Shown: positions 8,701 to 17,391, counted from the first letter of the stretch. The stretch: 64,000 bases of DNA from Hyphomicrobium_B sp001006785 (GCF_001006785.1 NZ_CDHO01000003.1:1302001-1366000); one strand, 5' to 3'. Notes: generated by a model from the sequence alone, not told the origin. Translations and numbers: made by a program.

Positions 8701-9276
8701 TCAGGCTCTCTGGCGCATATGCTCGCTGAGACCCAGTTTTTTCTCGATGAGTCCGGCGATGCCGGCAATGTCATCGAGGTTAAAAACGGGTTTCCCTTGC
8801 CCATCGACTTCGTAGTCTGACGCAATGGCGAGAACGAGTGCGTCGGACGCCGCAAGCAGCTTTTCCGGCGCGACGGCCGCTCGCCGCACTTCGATCTTCG
8901 GGATGGCGGCCGACTTGTAGCCTTCGACCAAAATGATATCGGCGGGCTTCAGCCTTGCCGCCACGGCTTCGAGCGCCGGCTCTCCGGCGGCTTCGATCTC
9001 CTCGATGATCGCGACGCGCGAGCCGGAAACGATCGCCGTCTCAGCCGCTCCGGCAGCGCGATGCCGCTGCGTGTCGCTTCCCGGCGCATCGATGTCGAAC
9101 TTGTGATGCGTGTGCTTGATCGTTGCCACGCGCAGGCCCTTGCCCGCAAAGTGCCGGGCCAGCTTTTCGATCAAGGTCGTCTTGCCGGAGTTCGACCAGC
9201 CGGCGACTCCGAAGAGCGGCAGCGCAGGAGATGCGGACTGAAAATGTGAGGCCATGCGTGTTTCCTGCTCCGTCAT
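8701..9276 (-). CDS. mobB: Molybdopterin-guanine dinucleotide adapter protein
   Basis: 191 aa GTP-binding protein that assists MobA in attaching GMP to molybdopterin. The P-loop is GWSNSGKTT, followed by the family segment KHTHHKFDIDAPGSDTQRHR and then ILVEGYK. The start lies two bases after the mobA stop, so the two genes are coupled. A possible alternative start is the Met at residue 8. The moaA gene follows downstream, making a compact cofactor operon. Confidence 0.9.
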   Translation of the reverse strand: MTEQETRMASHFQSASPALPLFGVAGWSNSGKTTLIEKLARHFAGKGLRVATIKHTHHKFDIDAPGSDTQRHRAAGAAETAIVSGSRVAIIEEIEAAGEPALEAVAARLKPADIILVEGYKSAAIPKIEVRRAAVAPEKLLAASDALVLAIASDYEVDGQGKPVFNLDDIAGIAGLIEKKLGLSEHMRQRA

Positions 9277-9278
9277 TT

Positions 9279-9902
9279 TTATGCTTTGCCGGCGAACGCG
9301 CGTGCAGCGGCGAGATCGTCCGGTGTGTTGACGTTGAGAAACGGGTCCAACGCCATGCCGTCAATGTCGCGCATCGCGAACGGCACCGCAACCGCGTTCA
9401 GCTGTTTCGTCAGCGCGTTGACGCTGAGCCGACGTTGTTGCAGTGCATCAGCGATCGCAGCCCTCGAATTCACCGGCCAGATCGCAATCGTCGGATGTCG
9501 CTGATCCGCCGACGTCGCAACCGCGATGCCGCCGTTGCGCCCGGCATCGAGCCTCTGAACGAGATCGAGCGGCAGGAACGGCACGTCGGTCGAAACCGTC
9601 GCGAGCGCCGTGCAATCGTGCGCATGCTGACTTTGCCAATCGAGCGCCGCGAGCAGCCCGCTCAGCGGTCCAAGCTCGGCGTTTTTCTGGTCGGCGATGG
9701 TTGGGAGATCGAAACGCGCGAAGCGCTGCGGATCGCCGTTGATGCTGAGGGCAAGCCGCCCGACCTGCGGACGAAAACGCGCGATGACGTGATCGAGCAC
9801 GCTTCTGCCGCCAAGCTCGGCCAAGCCCTTATCGCCGCCACCGAAGCGGCGCGACTTCCCGCCTGCGAGGATCACTCCGAGAATGCGATCGCGTTGCGTC
9901 AT
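9279..9902 (-). CDS. mobA: Molybdenum cofactor guanylyltransferase
   Basis: About 207 aa from the ATG at 9902. It transfers GMP from GTP to molybdopterin, giving the MGD cofactor used by DMSO-reductase-type enzymes. The nucleotidyltransferase start GVILAGGKSRRFGGGDKGLA has the conserved Gly-rich loop and Lys; STDVPFLPLDLVQRL carries the metal-binding Asp. Translation could open further upstream (10103), but the extra 67 residues are not MobA-like. It heads the mobA-mobB-moaA operon and is divergent from mrp. The cell must therefore make at least one MGD enzyme, encoded outside this window. Confidence 0.92.
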   Translation of the reverse strand: MTQRDRILGVILAGGKSRRFGGGDKGLAELGGRSVLDHVIARFRPQVGRLALSINGDPQRFARFDLPTIADQKNAELGPLSGLLAALDWQSQHAHDCTALATVSTDVPFLPLDLVQRLDAGRNGGIAVATSADQRHPTIAIWPVNSRAAIADALQQRRLSVNALTKQLNAVAVPFAMRDIDGMALDPFLNVNTPDDLAAARAFAGKA

Positions 9903-10069
9903 GGACGACGCTTTAGCATTCCTCCCGCGCCTCGCAAGTTGCGCGCCGGCAAATGACCCGGCCCATTGGCCGCGTGCGTGTCGCTTCCATCCTCTCCCGC
10001 ATCGATTTATACCGGTTCCAAACAGGACCGCTTCGCGCTGCGTTTCGCTGCGCCCAGGAGACTCCCCAC

Positions 10070-11608
10070 ATGGCGATTGAAAAAGCCGAGGTGCTGACAG
10101 CACTTCGCCGGGTGAAAGGCCCCGACCTGACCAGCAACATCGTCGATCTCGGCCTCGTCTCCGAAATCCTGATCAAGGACAATCGCGCCTATTTTTCGAT
10201 TACCGTTCCGGCAGCGCGCGCCCACGAATTGGAGCAGTTGCGCCTCGCGGCCGAGGCAGTTGTCGCCGAACTCAAGGGCATTCAGGGCGTCACCGCCGTT
10301 CTGACGGCAGAGGCGACCGAAGGCTCGCCAGCGCCGAAACGGACGGTTCTGCCGATTGGCCGTGCCGAGCACCCGCGCGTGCAGGCGGCGCGGGCCAAGG
10401 GCGCCACCGGCGACGGTTCGGGACCGCGCCAGGCAGCCGCCGCAGCGGCCGCCGGTCAGGGCGTCAAGGCGCAGGCTGTCCCCGGCGTTAAGCAGATCAT
10501 CGCGGTCGCCTCCGGCAAGGGCGGCGTCGGCAAATCGACGATCGCCGTCAACCTCGCGCTCGGCCTGCAAGCGATCGGCTTGAAGGTCGGCATCATCGAC
10601 GCCGATATCTATGGCCCGTCGCAGCCACGTCTGCTCGGCGTCTCCGGCAAGCCGCAGGTCGCGCACGACAAGGTCATCAAGCCGCTCGAAGGCTGGGGCG
10701 TCAAAGTCATGTCGATGGGCTTCCTCGTCGACGAAGACACGCCGGTCGTGTGGCGCGGCCCGATGGTCGTCTCCGCATTGAGCCAGATGCTGCGCGAAAC
10801 CGAGTGGGGAGGGGACGGCGGCGAGCTCGACGCGCTGATCATCGACATGCCGCCCGGCACAGGCGACATCCAGTTGTCGATTTCGCAAGGCGTGCCGCTA
10901 TCGGGTGCTGTCATCGTCTCGACGCCGCAGGACCTGGCCCTGATCGATGCCCGCAAAGGCATCGCGATGTTCAAGCGCGTCGAAGTTCCGATCCTCGGCA
11001 TCGTCGAGAACATGAGCTACTTCCTCTGCCCGAAATGCGGCGAACGTTCCGACATCTTCGGACACGGCGGCGCGCGCGACGAAGCGCGGAAGCTCGGCGT
11101 TCCGTTCCTGGGCGAAGTACCTCTGCGCATGGAAATCCGCGAGGCGTCGGACGCCGGCAAGCCGGTCACGGTCGCCGAGCCCGAGAGCAAATACGCGCAG
11201 CTCTTCCGTGATATCGCCGGTCAGGTCTGGAGCGAAGTCGAGCGCGCCAAGGGAACGCTCACGCCGCCGCCGCATCTCGAAATCGCAGACGGCGGAAAAA
11301 TGCTGAAGGCGGCATTCCCTGATGGGCGCACGTTCGAGCTATCGGCGGAATTCTTGCGTGTCGTTAGCCCATCGGCCGAAGTGCAGGGCCATTCGCCGTC
11401 GCAGCGCATCACCGTGCCGAAAAAGAAGCACGTCAAGATCACGGGCTTGACGCCGGTCGGCAACTACGCCGTCCGCATTGCCTTCGACGATGGCCATAAC
11501 TCAGGGCTCTACACCTGGGGTTATCTGCATCTGCTCGGCCGCGAGAAAGACGAGCGCTGGGGCAAATACCTCGAAGAACTCGCCGCCAAAGGCATGACGC
11601 GCGAGTAG
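10070..11608 (+). CDS. mrp: Mrp/ApbC iron-sulfur carrier ATPase with C-terminal DUF971
   Basis: About 512 aa from the ATG at 10070, preceded by CAGGAG. Three parts are visible. Residues about 1-90 form an MIP18/DUF59 domain. An Ala-rich linker leads to the Mrp ATPase, with the deviant P-loop ASGKGGVGKST near residue 148 and the cluster-binding CPKC near residue 319. A final domain from about residue 407 (AAFPDGRTFELSAEFLRVVS, then YAVRIAFDDGHNSGLYTW) matches DUF971. Mrp proteins hold and pass on 4Fe-4S clusters. Most bacterial Mrp proteins are about 360-380 aa and stop before DUF971; the full three-part layout is that of plant HCF101. The gene is single, divergent from mobA and convergent with tsdA. 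Confidence 0.92.
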   Translation: MAIEKAEVLTALRRVKGPDLTSNIVDLGLVSEILIKDNRAYFSITVPAARAHELEQLRLAAEAVVAELKGIQGVTAVLTAEATEGSPAPKRTVLPIGRAEHPRVQAARAKGATGDGSGPRQAAAAAAAGQGVKAQAVPGVKQIIAVASGKGGVGKSTIAVNLALGLQAIGLKVGIIDADIYGPSQPRLLGVSGKPQVAHDKVIKPLEGWGVKVMSMGFLVDEDTPVVWRGPMVVSALSQMLRETEWGGDGGELDALIIDMPPGTGDIQLSISQGVPLSGAVIVSTPQDLALIDARKGIAMFKRVEVPILGIVENMSYFLCPKCGERSDIFGHGGARDEARKLGVPFLGEVPLRMEIREASDAGKPVTVAEPESKYAQLFRDIAGQVWSEVERAKGTLTPPPHLEIADGGKMLKAAFPDGRTFELSAEFLRVVSPSAEVQGHSPSQRITVPKKKHVKITGLTPVGNYAVRIAFDDGHNSGLYTWGYLHLLGREKDERWGKYLEELAAKGMTRE

Positions 11609-11617
11609 CTGCCGAAA

Positions 11618-12619
11618 TTAGCGGCGCGCCTTGCTTTTGAGTGCCGCAGCGGCAGCTTTGATCGGCGCGAACGGCCCGAGCTTGTGCTGCTCGATCGAAA
11701 AGCCGTCGGCATAAGGCCCGTAGGGCGCGTCGACCGGCTTTTCCAGTTTGTCCGGATAATCGCGACTGAGGTCCGGCAGTTTCGGTCGCGGTTGCGCGTT
11801 CATGTACGCGGCAACGTCCCAGGCGTCGCTGGGCGAAAGCGCCGGTTCATTCCATGTCGTGCCGGCCGGCATGTTGCTGTGAACGAAATTCGCCGACTCG
11901 ATCAAACGGTGCATGCCCGCGCCGTCGTTGAAACTGTCGGCGCCCCAGAGCGGCGGAAACATATAGCCCTTGGCGTCCCCAGCTTTGCCGTTGCGCTGAC
12001 CTTCGCCATTGTTGCCGTGACAGGCCGCGCACGTCGTGGCGTAGACTTTCTTTCCCTTGTCGGGGTCCGCCGCGCGATCCAATTCCGACATTTGCCCGCT
12101 GCCACGCCCGTCGATCGCGCCTCCGGCCGGATGCCCGGACGATAGAAATTTCAGATACGCAACGAGCGCCGTCATTTCCGGGCCTTCAGGCGGCAGCGGC
12201 TTGCCGTTCATACTGCGCTCCATGCAGTTTTGAACGCGCTCTTCGATCGTTTCGACGCGCCCGATCCGCGCCGCATACGCCGGAAAATTCGCGTAGACGC
12301 CGACGAGCGGGAGCGCGAACTTTTGCGTCCCGGCGCTGATATGGCAACTCTGACAATCGAGGTTGTTTCCCGCGAAGCGCTTCTCGGCGTCCGCGACTTC
12401 CGGACCTATCAGCGACGAGGTTTTGCTGACGAGATCGCGGCCGTACCGAACCAGTTTTCCCGAGGCGTCGTCAGGCAGCTTGTCGATGTCGGGAACGGTC
12501 CACGCCGGGGGCGACGGAGTAGCGGCGCCGTCGGCATCGCACGTCCCGGGTATCGTAAGCGCCAAGACGGCAACCGCAGCGCTTAGCAACATCAAGGTGT
12601 TTGTTTTTGGACAGATCAT
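11618..12619 (-). CDS. tsdA: TsdA-type dihaem cytochrome c (thiosulfate dehydrogenase family)
   Basis: About 333 aa from the ATG at 12619, with a signal peptide (LMLLSAAVAVLALTIPGTCDA). Two haem c sites are seen: CQSCH (89-93) and CAACH (197-201). The surrounding text, VYANFPAYAARIGRVETIEERVQNCMERSMNG and then FPPLWGADSFNDGAGMHRL, follows TsdA, which oxidises two thiosulfates to tetrathionate, or runs in reverse, in the periplasm. C132 sits where TsdA has the unusual Cys ligand of haem 1. The C-terminal 40 residues are an extra, Pro/Ala/Lys-rich tail. No tsdB or other sulfur gene adjoins it. Direction of the reaction cannot be told from sequence. Confidence 0.82.
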   Translation of the reverse strand: MICPKTNTLMLLSAAVAVLALTIPGTCDADGAATPSPPAWTVPDIDKLPDDASGKLVRYGRDLVSKTSSLIGPEVADAEKRFAGNNLDCQSCHISAGTQKFALPLVGVYANFPAYAARIGRVETIEERVQNCMERSMNGKPLPPEGPEMTALVAYLKFLSSGHPAGGAIDGRGSGQMSELDRAADPDKGKKVYATTCAACHGNNGEGQRNGKAGDAKGYMFPPLWGADSFNDGAGMHRLIESANFVHSNMPAGTTWNEPALSPSDAWDVAAYMNAQPRPKLPDLSRDYPDKLEKPVDAPYGPYADGFSIEQHKLGPFAPIKAAAAALKSKARR

Positions 12620-12779
12620 AGAGCGACCCCCGCTGAACGGAGCAGCAAGATACAGGAGCCGATCGCTTATGTAAGCGGGGCTCCCGTTCTTGGTTTGCCG
12701 TTCATGCGCCGCCAAAGCTTCGATTTGATGCGAAGTATTCGCGCTTTGGTGAACGACGAAGCGGCGGCGCGTCGCTGAC

Positions 12780-14726
12780 TTATTCCGCCGCCGTCGCTTC
12801 TTCGAGAGAAGCGGCAGCTTCCTTGGCGCTTTCATAGACGCGTGTCTGCAACCCGCGCCGCCGCAGAGCATCCTGCAGCTTCTGCCGGGTCAGCGCGCTC
12901 GTCGCATAGCGTGCCGTTCGCGCGTAATAGGCTTTCGACAGTTGCGCGACCATGTTCGCGTAATCGTCGTAGAGGTCCTCCGCGATCCGGCAGCTGTCCT
13001 GGTTGATCAGCGTGTTGACGCGCTTGCCGGCCTTTTCGCACGCCCCAGCGATCGCCTTCTGAAGATCGGTAATGTCGCTCTTCTTGCGCACGCTCCACGC
13101 GCTGAGGTCGACAGAAAGAACGTTGCGCTCAGCATCGTAGGAAATGCGCTCACCGAGTTTCTGATTGAGAAGATCGGAAAGCAGATCCATCGGCCCGTCG
13201 CGGAAGATCGCGGGATTCATCGGGATCGGATTGTGGATGTGCGGCTTGAACGCCATGTGCGGAAGAATATCGCGCTCGATGTCGATGCCCGGCGCGACTT
13301 CGATCAATTCGAGGCCGTGGTCGGTCAGCTGGAACACGCAGCGTTCCGTCACGTAGATCACCGGCTGCGATTTCTGCGCCGCATATTTGCCCGAGAACGT
13401 CACCTGCTCGACCTGGTTGACGAACTTGCGAGCGCGCCCCTCTTTGACGATCCGCAGCTTGCCGTCTTCGATCGCGATCTCGAGACCGCCCGCCGTGAAC
13501 GTGCCCGCGAACACGACCGCGCGCGCGTTCTGCGAAATGTCGATGAAGCCGCCGCAGCCGTTCAGCCGTCCGCCGAACTTGCTGGTGTTGACGTTGCCCA
13601 TGCTGTCGCATTCCGCCATGCCGAGGCAGGTCAGGTCGAGACCGCCACCGTGGTAGAAGTCAAACATCTGGTTCTGATCGAGAATTGAATGCGCGTTGGC
13701 CGACGAGCCGAAGCTCGATCCGCCCGCCAGCACGCCACCGACTGCGCCCGCTTCCGTCGTCATGACGAGATAAGGCGTGACTTTCTCTTCGTTCGCGACG
13801 TTCGCAACGCCGTCCGGCGCACCGACGCCGAGATTGATGACGCCATTCGGCGGCAGTTCGAACGAAGCGCGACGCGCGATGATCTTGCGTTCGTCGAGGT
13901 TCATTGTCGGCAGATTATCGACCGTCACGCGCACTTCGCCTGCGAGCGAAGGATCGTACATCACGCCGTAGTTCATGCGGTGCAGCTCGGGCGTTTCAGC
14001 GACGACGACGCAGTCGACGAGAATGCCCGGAACTTTCACGTCTTTGGGCTTGATCGAGCCATCGGCCACCAGACGCTCGACCTGCGCGATCACGACGCCG
14101 CCGTTGTTGTGCGCGGCCATCGCCTGCGCCAGCACGTCGAGCGTCAGCGCTTCCTTTTCCATGCTGAGATTGCCGTTGGGATCGGCGCTCGTCGCGCGGA
14201 TGAGCGCGACGTTGATCGGCGTGGCCTTGTAGAACAGCCACTCCTTGCCTTCGACCTCGACGAGCCGGACGAGGTCTTCCTTCGTCACCGAGTTCACCTT
14301 GCCGCCGCCGAGACGCGGATCGACGTAGGTGTGCAAACCGACTTTGGTGAAGAGGCCCGGGCTTCCCGATGCGCAGCTCCGGTAGAGTTTGGAAATCACG
14401 CCCTGCGGAAGATTATACCCTTGAATCTTGTCTTCCTGCGCGGCGGCGGCGACCTTCGGCATGCGTCCGAAGTTGGCGGCGATCACGCGCTTCAGCAAAC
14501 CTTCGTGATGCAGTCGTCCGGTGCCGAGACCTTTGCTGTCGCCCGCGCCCGCGCACATGATGAGCGTCAGGTCGCGCGGCGCGCCCGTTTCGACGAAGCG
14601 CCGTTCAAGCGCGGCATGCAACGATTCCGGGATGCAGCTCTGGACAAAGCCGGTTGTCGCGATGACATCACCCGGGCGGATACGTGCAATGGCTTCATCA
14701 GCCGAAACGACTTTGTTGATGCGCAT
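12780..14726 (-). CDS. Acyl-CoA:acetate CoA-transferase (YdiF/Pct family), extended
   Basis: 648 aa. Family I CoA-transferases move CoA between short-chain acids through a glutamyl-CoA intermediate. Both halves are fused in one chain, as in YdiF and propionate CoA-transferase: the N-terminal half has GDVIATTGF and LHTYVDPRLGGGK, and the second half holds the probable catalytic Glu in MTTEAGAVGGVLAG, then GGGLDLTCLGMAECD. The usual length is near 520-530 aa. Here about 110-120 more residues follow, rich in charged and Ala residues (from about GERISYDAERNVLSVD). The substrate cannot be fixed; it could be acetate, propionate or a 3-ketoacid. No partner gene is adjacent. Confidence 0.82.
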   Translation of the reverse strand: MRINKVVSADEAIARIRPGDVIATTGFVQSCIPESLHAALERRFVETGAPRDLTLIMCAGAGDSKGLGTGRLHHEGLLKRVIAANFGRMPKVAAAAQEDKIQGYNLPQGVISKLYRSCASGSPGLFTKVGLHTYVDPRLGGGKVNSVTKEDLVRLVEVEGKEWLFYKATPINVALIRATSADPNGNLSMEKEALTLDVLAQAMAAHNNGGVVIAQVERLVADGSIKPKDVKVPGILVDCVVVAETPELHRMNYGVMYDPSLAGEVRVTVDNLPTMNLDERKIIARRASFELPPNGVINLGVGAPDGVANVANEEKVTPYLVMTTEAGAVGGVLAGGSSFGSSANAHSILDQNQMFDFYHGGGLDLTCLGMAECDSMGNVNTSKFGGRLNGCGGFIDISQNARAVVFAGTFTAGGLEIAIEDGKLRIVKEGRARKFVNQVEQVTFSGKYAAQKSQPVIYVTERCVFQLTDHGLELIEVAPGIDIERDILPHMAFKPHIHNPIPMNPAIFRDGPMDLLSDLLNQKLGERISYDAERNVLSVDLSAWSVRKKSDITDLQKAIAGACEKAGKRVNTLINQDSCRIAEDLYDDYANMVAQLSKAYYARTARYATSALTRQKLQDALRRRGLQTRVYESAKEAAASLEEATAAE

Positions 14727-14998
14727 GTTGGCGTTTCCCAGGGTGTTCCCCCGCTCGGGTTCCGCGGACCTTCATCCAGCACAAACCGGGAGGTGTTGTT
14801 GCTTTGTTCGTAGTCGGCGGACTTCTGACGAGCCCACGTCAGCGAAATAGCTTTTCTCGGGTGTCGACGCACCACTCAACCGGGTAACGACGGACTATCC
14901 GGCAGCATTCCAGCGGTTTTTGCCGCACCCTGGAGCACGGCTGCCATGTCGCCGGAATGCGGGCCCACGGGCGTTTGTAAGCGTGTTAGAGAGCCCCG

Positions 14999-16444
14999 AT
15001 GACCGAACTTCTGCGCCGCAACCTTATTCCGCTGATCGTCGCCACGGCGCTGTTCATGGAGAACATGGACGCGACCGTGCTCGCGACCTCGCTACCCGCG
15101 ATCGCGAAAGACCTCAGCGTCAATCCCATTAACCTCAAGCTCGCGCTGACGACATACCTGTTGGCGTTGGCCGTTTTCATTCCGGCATCGGGATGGATGG
15201 CGGACCGCTTCGGCGCCAAGAACGTCTTTCGTGCCGCGATGGTCGTTTTTGCCATCGGCTCCATCGCCTGCGCGCTCTCGACCGGCCTCGTGACCCTCGT
15301 CGCCGCGCGTGTGCTGCAAGGCATGGGCGGCGCCATGATGACCCCGGTCGGCCGCCTGATCGTGCTCCGAACAATCCCGCGCGCGGAAATCATCGGCGCG
15401 ATTGCATGGCTTTCGATACCCGCGCTCGTCGGCCCCGTCGTCGGGCCACCGCTCGGCGGCTTCATCACGACGTATTTCAACTGGCGCTGGATTTTCTGGA
15501 TCAACATTCCCGTCGCGCTTCTGGGCCTCGCACTGATCACGCGCTTCATTCCCGACGTGCGCGAGGACGCGCCCTCGAGCTTCGATCTGCGCGGCTTCCT
15601 GCTGATCGGACCCGGCCTGTCGCTATTCCTCACCGGTGTCACGCTGATGGGCGTCGGCCTGGCGACGCCGCAAACAATCGGCGTCATCACGTTGCTTGGA
15701 GCGGCGCTGCTGGCGGCCTACGTCTGGCACGCGATGCGCGTTCCCGAACCGCTCATCGACCTCAATCTGCTGAAGATCCCGACCTATCGTGCTGGCGTCA
15801 TCGGAGGCTTTCTGTTCCGCGTCGGACTCGGCGCCGGACCGTTCCTGCTGCCGCTGCTGTTCCAGGCGGGATTTGGCCTCACCGCATTTCAATCCGGCAT
15901 GCTGACGTTCGCGACGGGCGTCGGCGCGCTGTTCATGAAAACGCAGGTGGCGACGATCCTCGGGCGCTTCGGCTTTCGCCGCGTGCTGCTCATCAATGCT
16001 GTCGTCTCGAGCCTGTTCGCGCTGCTACCCGCCGTGTTCACGATCGACACGCCGGCGCTGATGATCATTCTGCTGTTTCTCGCCGGGGGATTGTCGCGCT
16101 CGCTGCAGTTCACGAGCCTCAACACGCTCGCCTACGCCGATATCCCGCCCGAGCTTCTAAGCCGCGCGACGAGCTTCGCCGCTGTTTGCCAGAATCTCTC
16201 GGGCTCGGTCGGCGTCACCATCGCGGCCATCGGATTGGAACTCGTGCAGAAGGTCGAAGGCGGCAACGCCATCGAAGTTTCGCACTTTCCGCCGGTCTTT
16301 CTGCTCATCGCCGCGATCTCGGCGTCGTCGGTCCTGATCTTCATGCGGCTTTCGAAATCGGCTGGCGCCTCGCTCCTGCCGACCGAAGCGATGAAAGCCG
16401 CCGAACCCGCCAAGGACGCCGCCCGCCTCAGCGAGCCGCTTTAG
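14999..16444 (+). CDS. MFS efflux transporter, DHA2 (EmrB-like) family
   Basis: 481 aa with about 14 hydrophobic helices. It opens with LIVATALFMENMDATVLATSLPAIAKDL, the DHA2 helix-1 pattern with the conserved Asp, and continues with the loop GWMADRFGAKNVFRAA (MFS motif A) and RVLQGMGGAMMTPVGRL (motif B). The motif C region is IPALVGPVVGPPLGG. Such proteins use the proton gradient to export drugs or hydrophobic compounds across the inner membrane. No EmrA-type adaptor or regulator is adjacent, so the substrate is unknown. The start has only a weak AGAG site. A hairpin follows the stop. Confidence 0.88.
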   Translation: MTELLRRNLIPLIVATALFMENMDATVLATSLPAIAKDLSVNPINLKLALTTYLLALAVFIPASGWMADRFGAKNVFRAAMVVFAIGSIACALSTGLVTLVAARVLQGMGGAMMTPVGRLIVLRTIPRAEIIGAIAWLSIPALVGPVVGPPLGGFITTYFNWRWIFWINIPVALLGLALITRFIPDVREDAPSSFDLRGFLLIGPGLSLFLTGVTLMGVGLATPQTIGVITLLGAALLAAYVWHAMRVPEPLIDLNLLKIPTYRAGVIGGFLFRVGLGAGPFLLPLLFQAGFGLTAFQSGMLTFATGVGALFMKTQVATILGRFGFRRVLLINAVVSSLFALLPAVFTIDTPALMIILLFLAGGLSRSLQFTSLNTLAYADIPPELLSRATSFAAVCQNLSGSVGVTIAAIGLELVQKVEGGNAIEVSHFPPVFLLIAAISASSVLIFMRLSKSAGASLLPTEAMKAAEPAKDAARLSEPL

Positions 16445-16492
16445 TCGCGAACGAGCACTCGCGATTCTGCTTTGGCGCAGACAGCACGAAAG

Positions 16493-16518
16493 CCGCGATC
16501 AGAGGACCCTGATCGCGG
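16493..16518 (+). terminator. Hairpin after the MFS gene
   Basis: A perfect 10-bp stem CCGCGATCAG/CTGATCGCGG (16493-16502 with 16509-16518) closes a six-base loop, 49 bases after the MFS stop. There is no T-run on either side, so it may act as an RNA 3'-end stabiliser or a factor-assisted terminator. It could serve both convergent genes. Confidence 0.55.
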
Positions 16519-16569
16519 CGCCTGTCACTGGTACGAAGAAAGTCGAAGCAGCTTCGCGCGTGCGGCCAA

Positions 16570-16649
16570 CTCCCCGCAAGGGGAGCAGCTCAGCGCAACG
16601 ACACTTACCCGCGCCGGGCGGCCGGCTCCCCGCAAGGAGAGTCGCCCGG
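16570..16649. other. Tandem structured element: two related hairpins
   Basis: Two similar hairpins occur between the convergent MFS and SpeD-like genes. The first is CTCCCC-GCAA-GGGGAG (16570-16585). The second is CTCCCC-GCAA-GGAGAG (16626-16641), with one mismatch, nested in an outer CCGGGCG/CGCCCGG stem (16614-16620 with 16643-16649). The GCAA loops are GNRA-type only on the plus strand, hinting that the RNA is read in that direction. Function is unknown: 3'-UTR structure, terminator or small RNA are all possible. Confidence 0.45.
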
Positions 16650-16672
16650 TGCAAACATTAAGAGTCGCTTTC

Positions 16673-17227
16673 TTAAGCCGCTTTCGCCTGGGCCCGCTGA
16701 CGCTGGGTCTTGCGCGGCGCTTTCGCGATCACGCGCAATGCCGGCACGTCGAGGTCTGCCTGCGCCCGCTTGCGCTGGATGACGGCCTCGCGCGCCCCGA
16801 AGGCGTCCGCGAGAGCGAGCAAAGCCACTTCCGGCTTTACGCCCGCACATCCACGCGCGTCGACGGCCGCAAAGCCCGTCCGCGAGCATGCCTGCAGAGA
16901 GAGGTGCCCGGAACTCAGGAGCGCGACACCCGACACGCCGCCACCGGCGACGCGGTCAAGGTGGAGACTCTTGAGCTTGAGGCCCAGGGTCTCGACGGCA
17001 CGCTTCGTCGCACGCTCGGCCGACTTGATGTCGTCGAGGCGCTTGGCGCCATGGAGATCGATAAAGATCGTAGTCCCTGCAGTGTGTACGCTTCGATCGA
17101 CGATCGGACTCGAAATCGAGTCCTGCACTTCCGCGTTGAACTCAGCGCGCGAGTGATCTTCCTTTTGGGCGGTGCTTGAACGAGTCAAGTCCATCCCCAA
17201 TTGGAAGAGGGTGTCATTAAAGGCCAT
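16673..17227 (-). CDS. SpeD-like protein lacking catalytic residues (probable pseudoenzyme)
   Basis: 184 aa. Residues about 52-145 line up without gaps with prokaryotic S-adenosylmethionine decarboxylase (SpeD): GVSGVALLSSGHLSLQ matches the SpeD pattern GVSGVVIISESHLTIH, and TGFAAVDARGCAG matches GYASIDVYTCGD. SpeD cuts itself between Glu62 and Ser63 to make a pyruvoyl cofactor. Here these positions are S106 and G107, and His68 is Q112; only the Cys (C127) remains. Self-cleavage and decarboxylation are therefore not expected. There is an N-terminal extension of about 50 residues and a basic C-terminal tail. A GGGGAGGG site precedes the ATG. No polyamine genes are adjacent. A structural or regulatory role is inferred. 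Confidence 0.65.
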   Translation of the reverse strand: MAFNDTLFQLGMDLTRSSTAQKEDHSRAEFNAEVQDSISSPIVDRSVHTAGTTIFIDLHGAKRLDDIKSAERATKRAVETLGLKLKSLHLDRVAGGGVSGVALLSSGHLSLQACSRTGFAAVDARGCAGVKPEVALLALADAFGAREAVIQRKRAQADLDVPALRVIAKAPRKTQRQRAQAKAA

Positions 17228-17362
17228 ATGACCCTCCCCAACCAGTAGACAGGTTTGACTCGCCCGCTCCTTACCTCATTGGTTCTGGAAAACCTCGACC
17301 ATGTTGGCAGGTGGACAGACGAGAGAGCGTGCATATGAGGCCTATGCCCCCCCTGCGCAAGA

Positions 17363-17391
17363 TTTTTTTTGCCCCATGCCGGATTTTTTTT
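17363..17391 (-). promoter_or_regulatory. Two phased A-tracts upstream of the SpeD-like gene
   Basis: On the minus strand two runs of eight A bases (17363-17370 and 17384-17391) start 21 bp apart, two helical turns, so they bend DNA in the same direction. They lie 136-164 bp before the SpeD-like start, in an otherwise GC-rich 275-bp gap that holds no gene. This arrangement is typical of upstream promoter elements or sites for nucleoid proteins. The promoter itself is not resolved. Confidence 0.45.
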
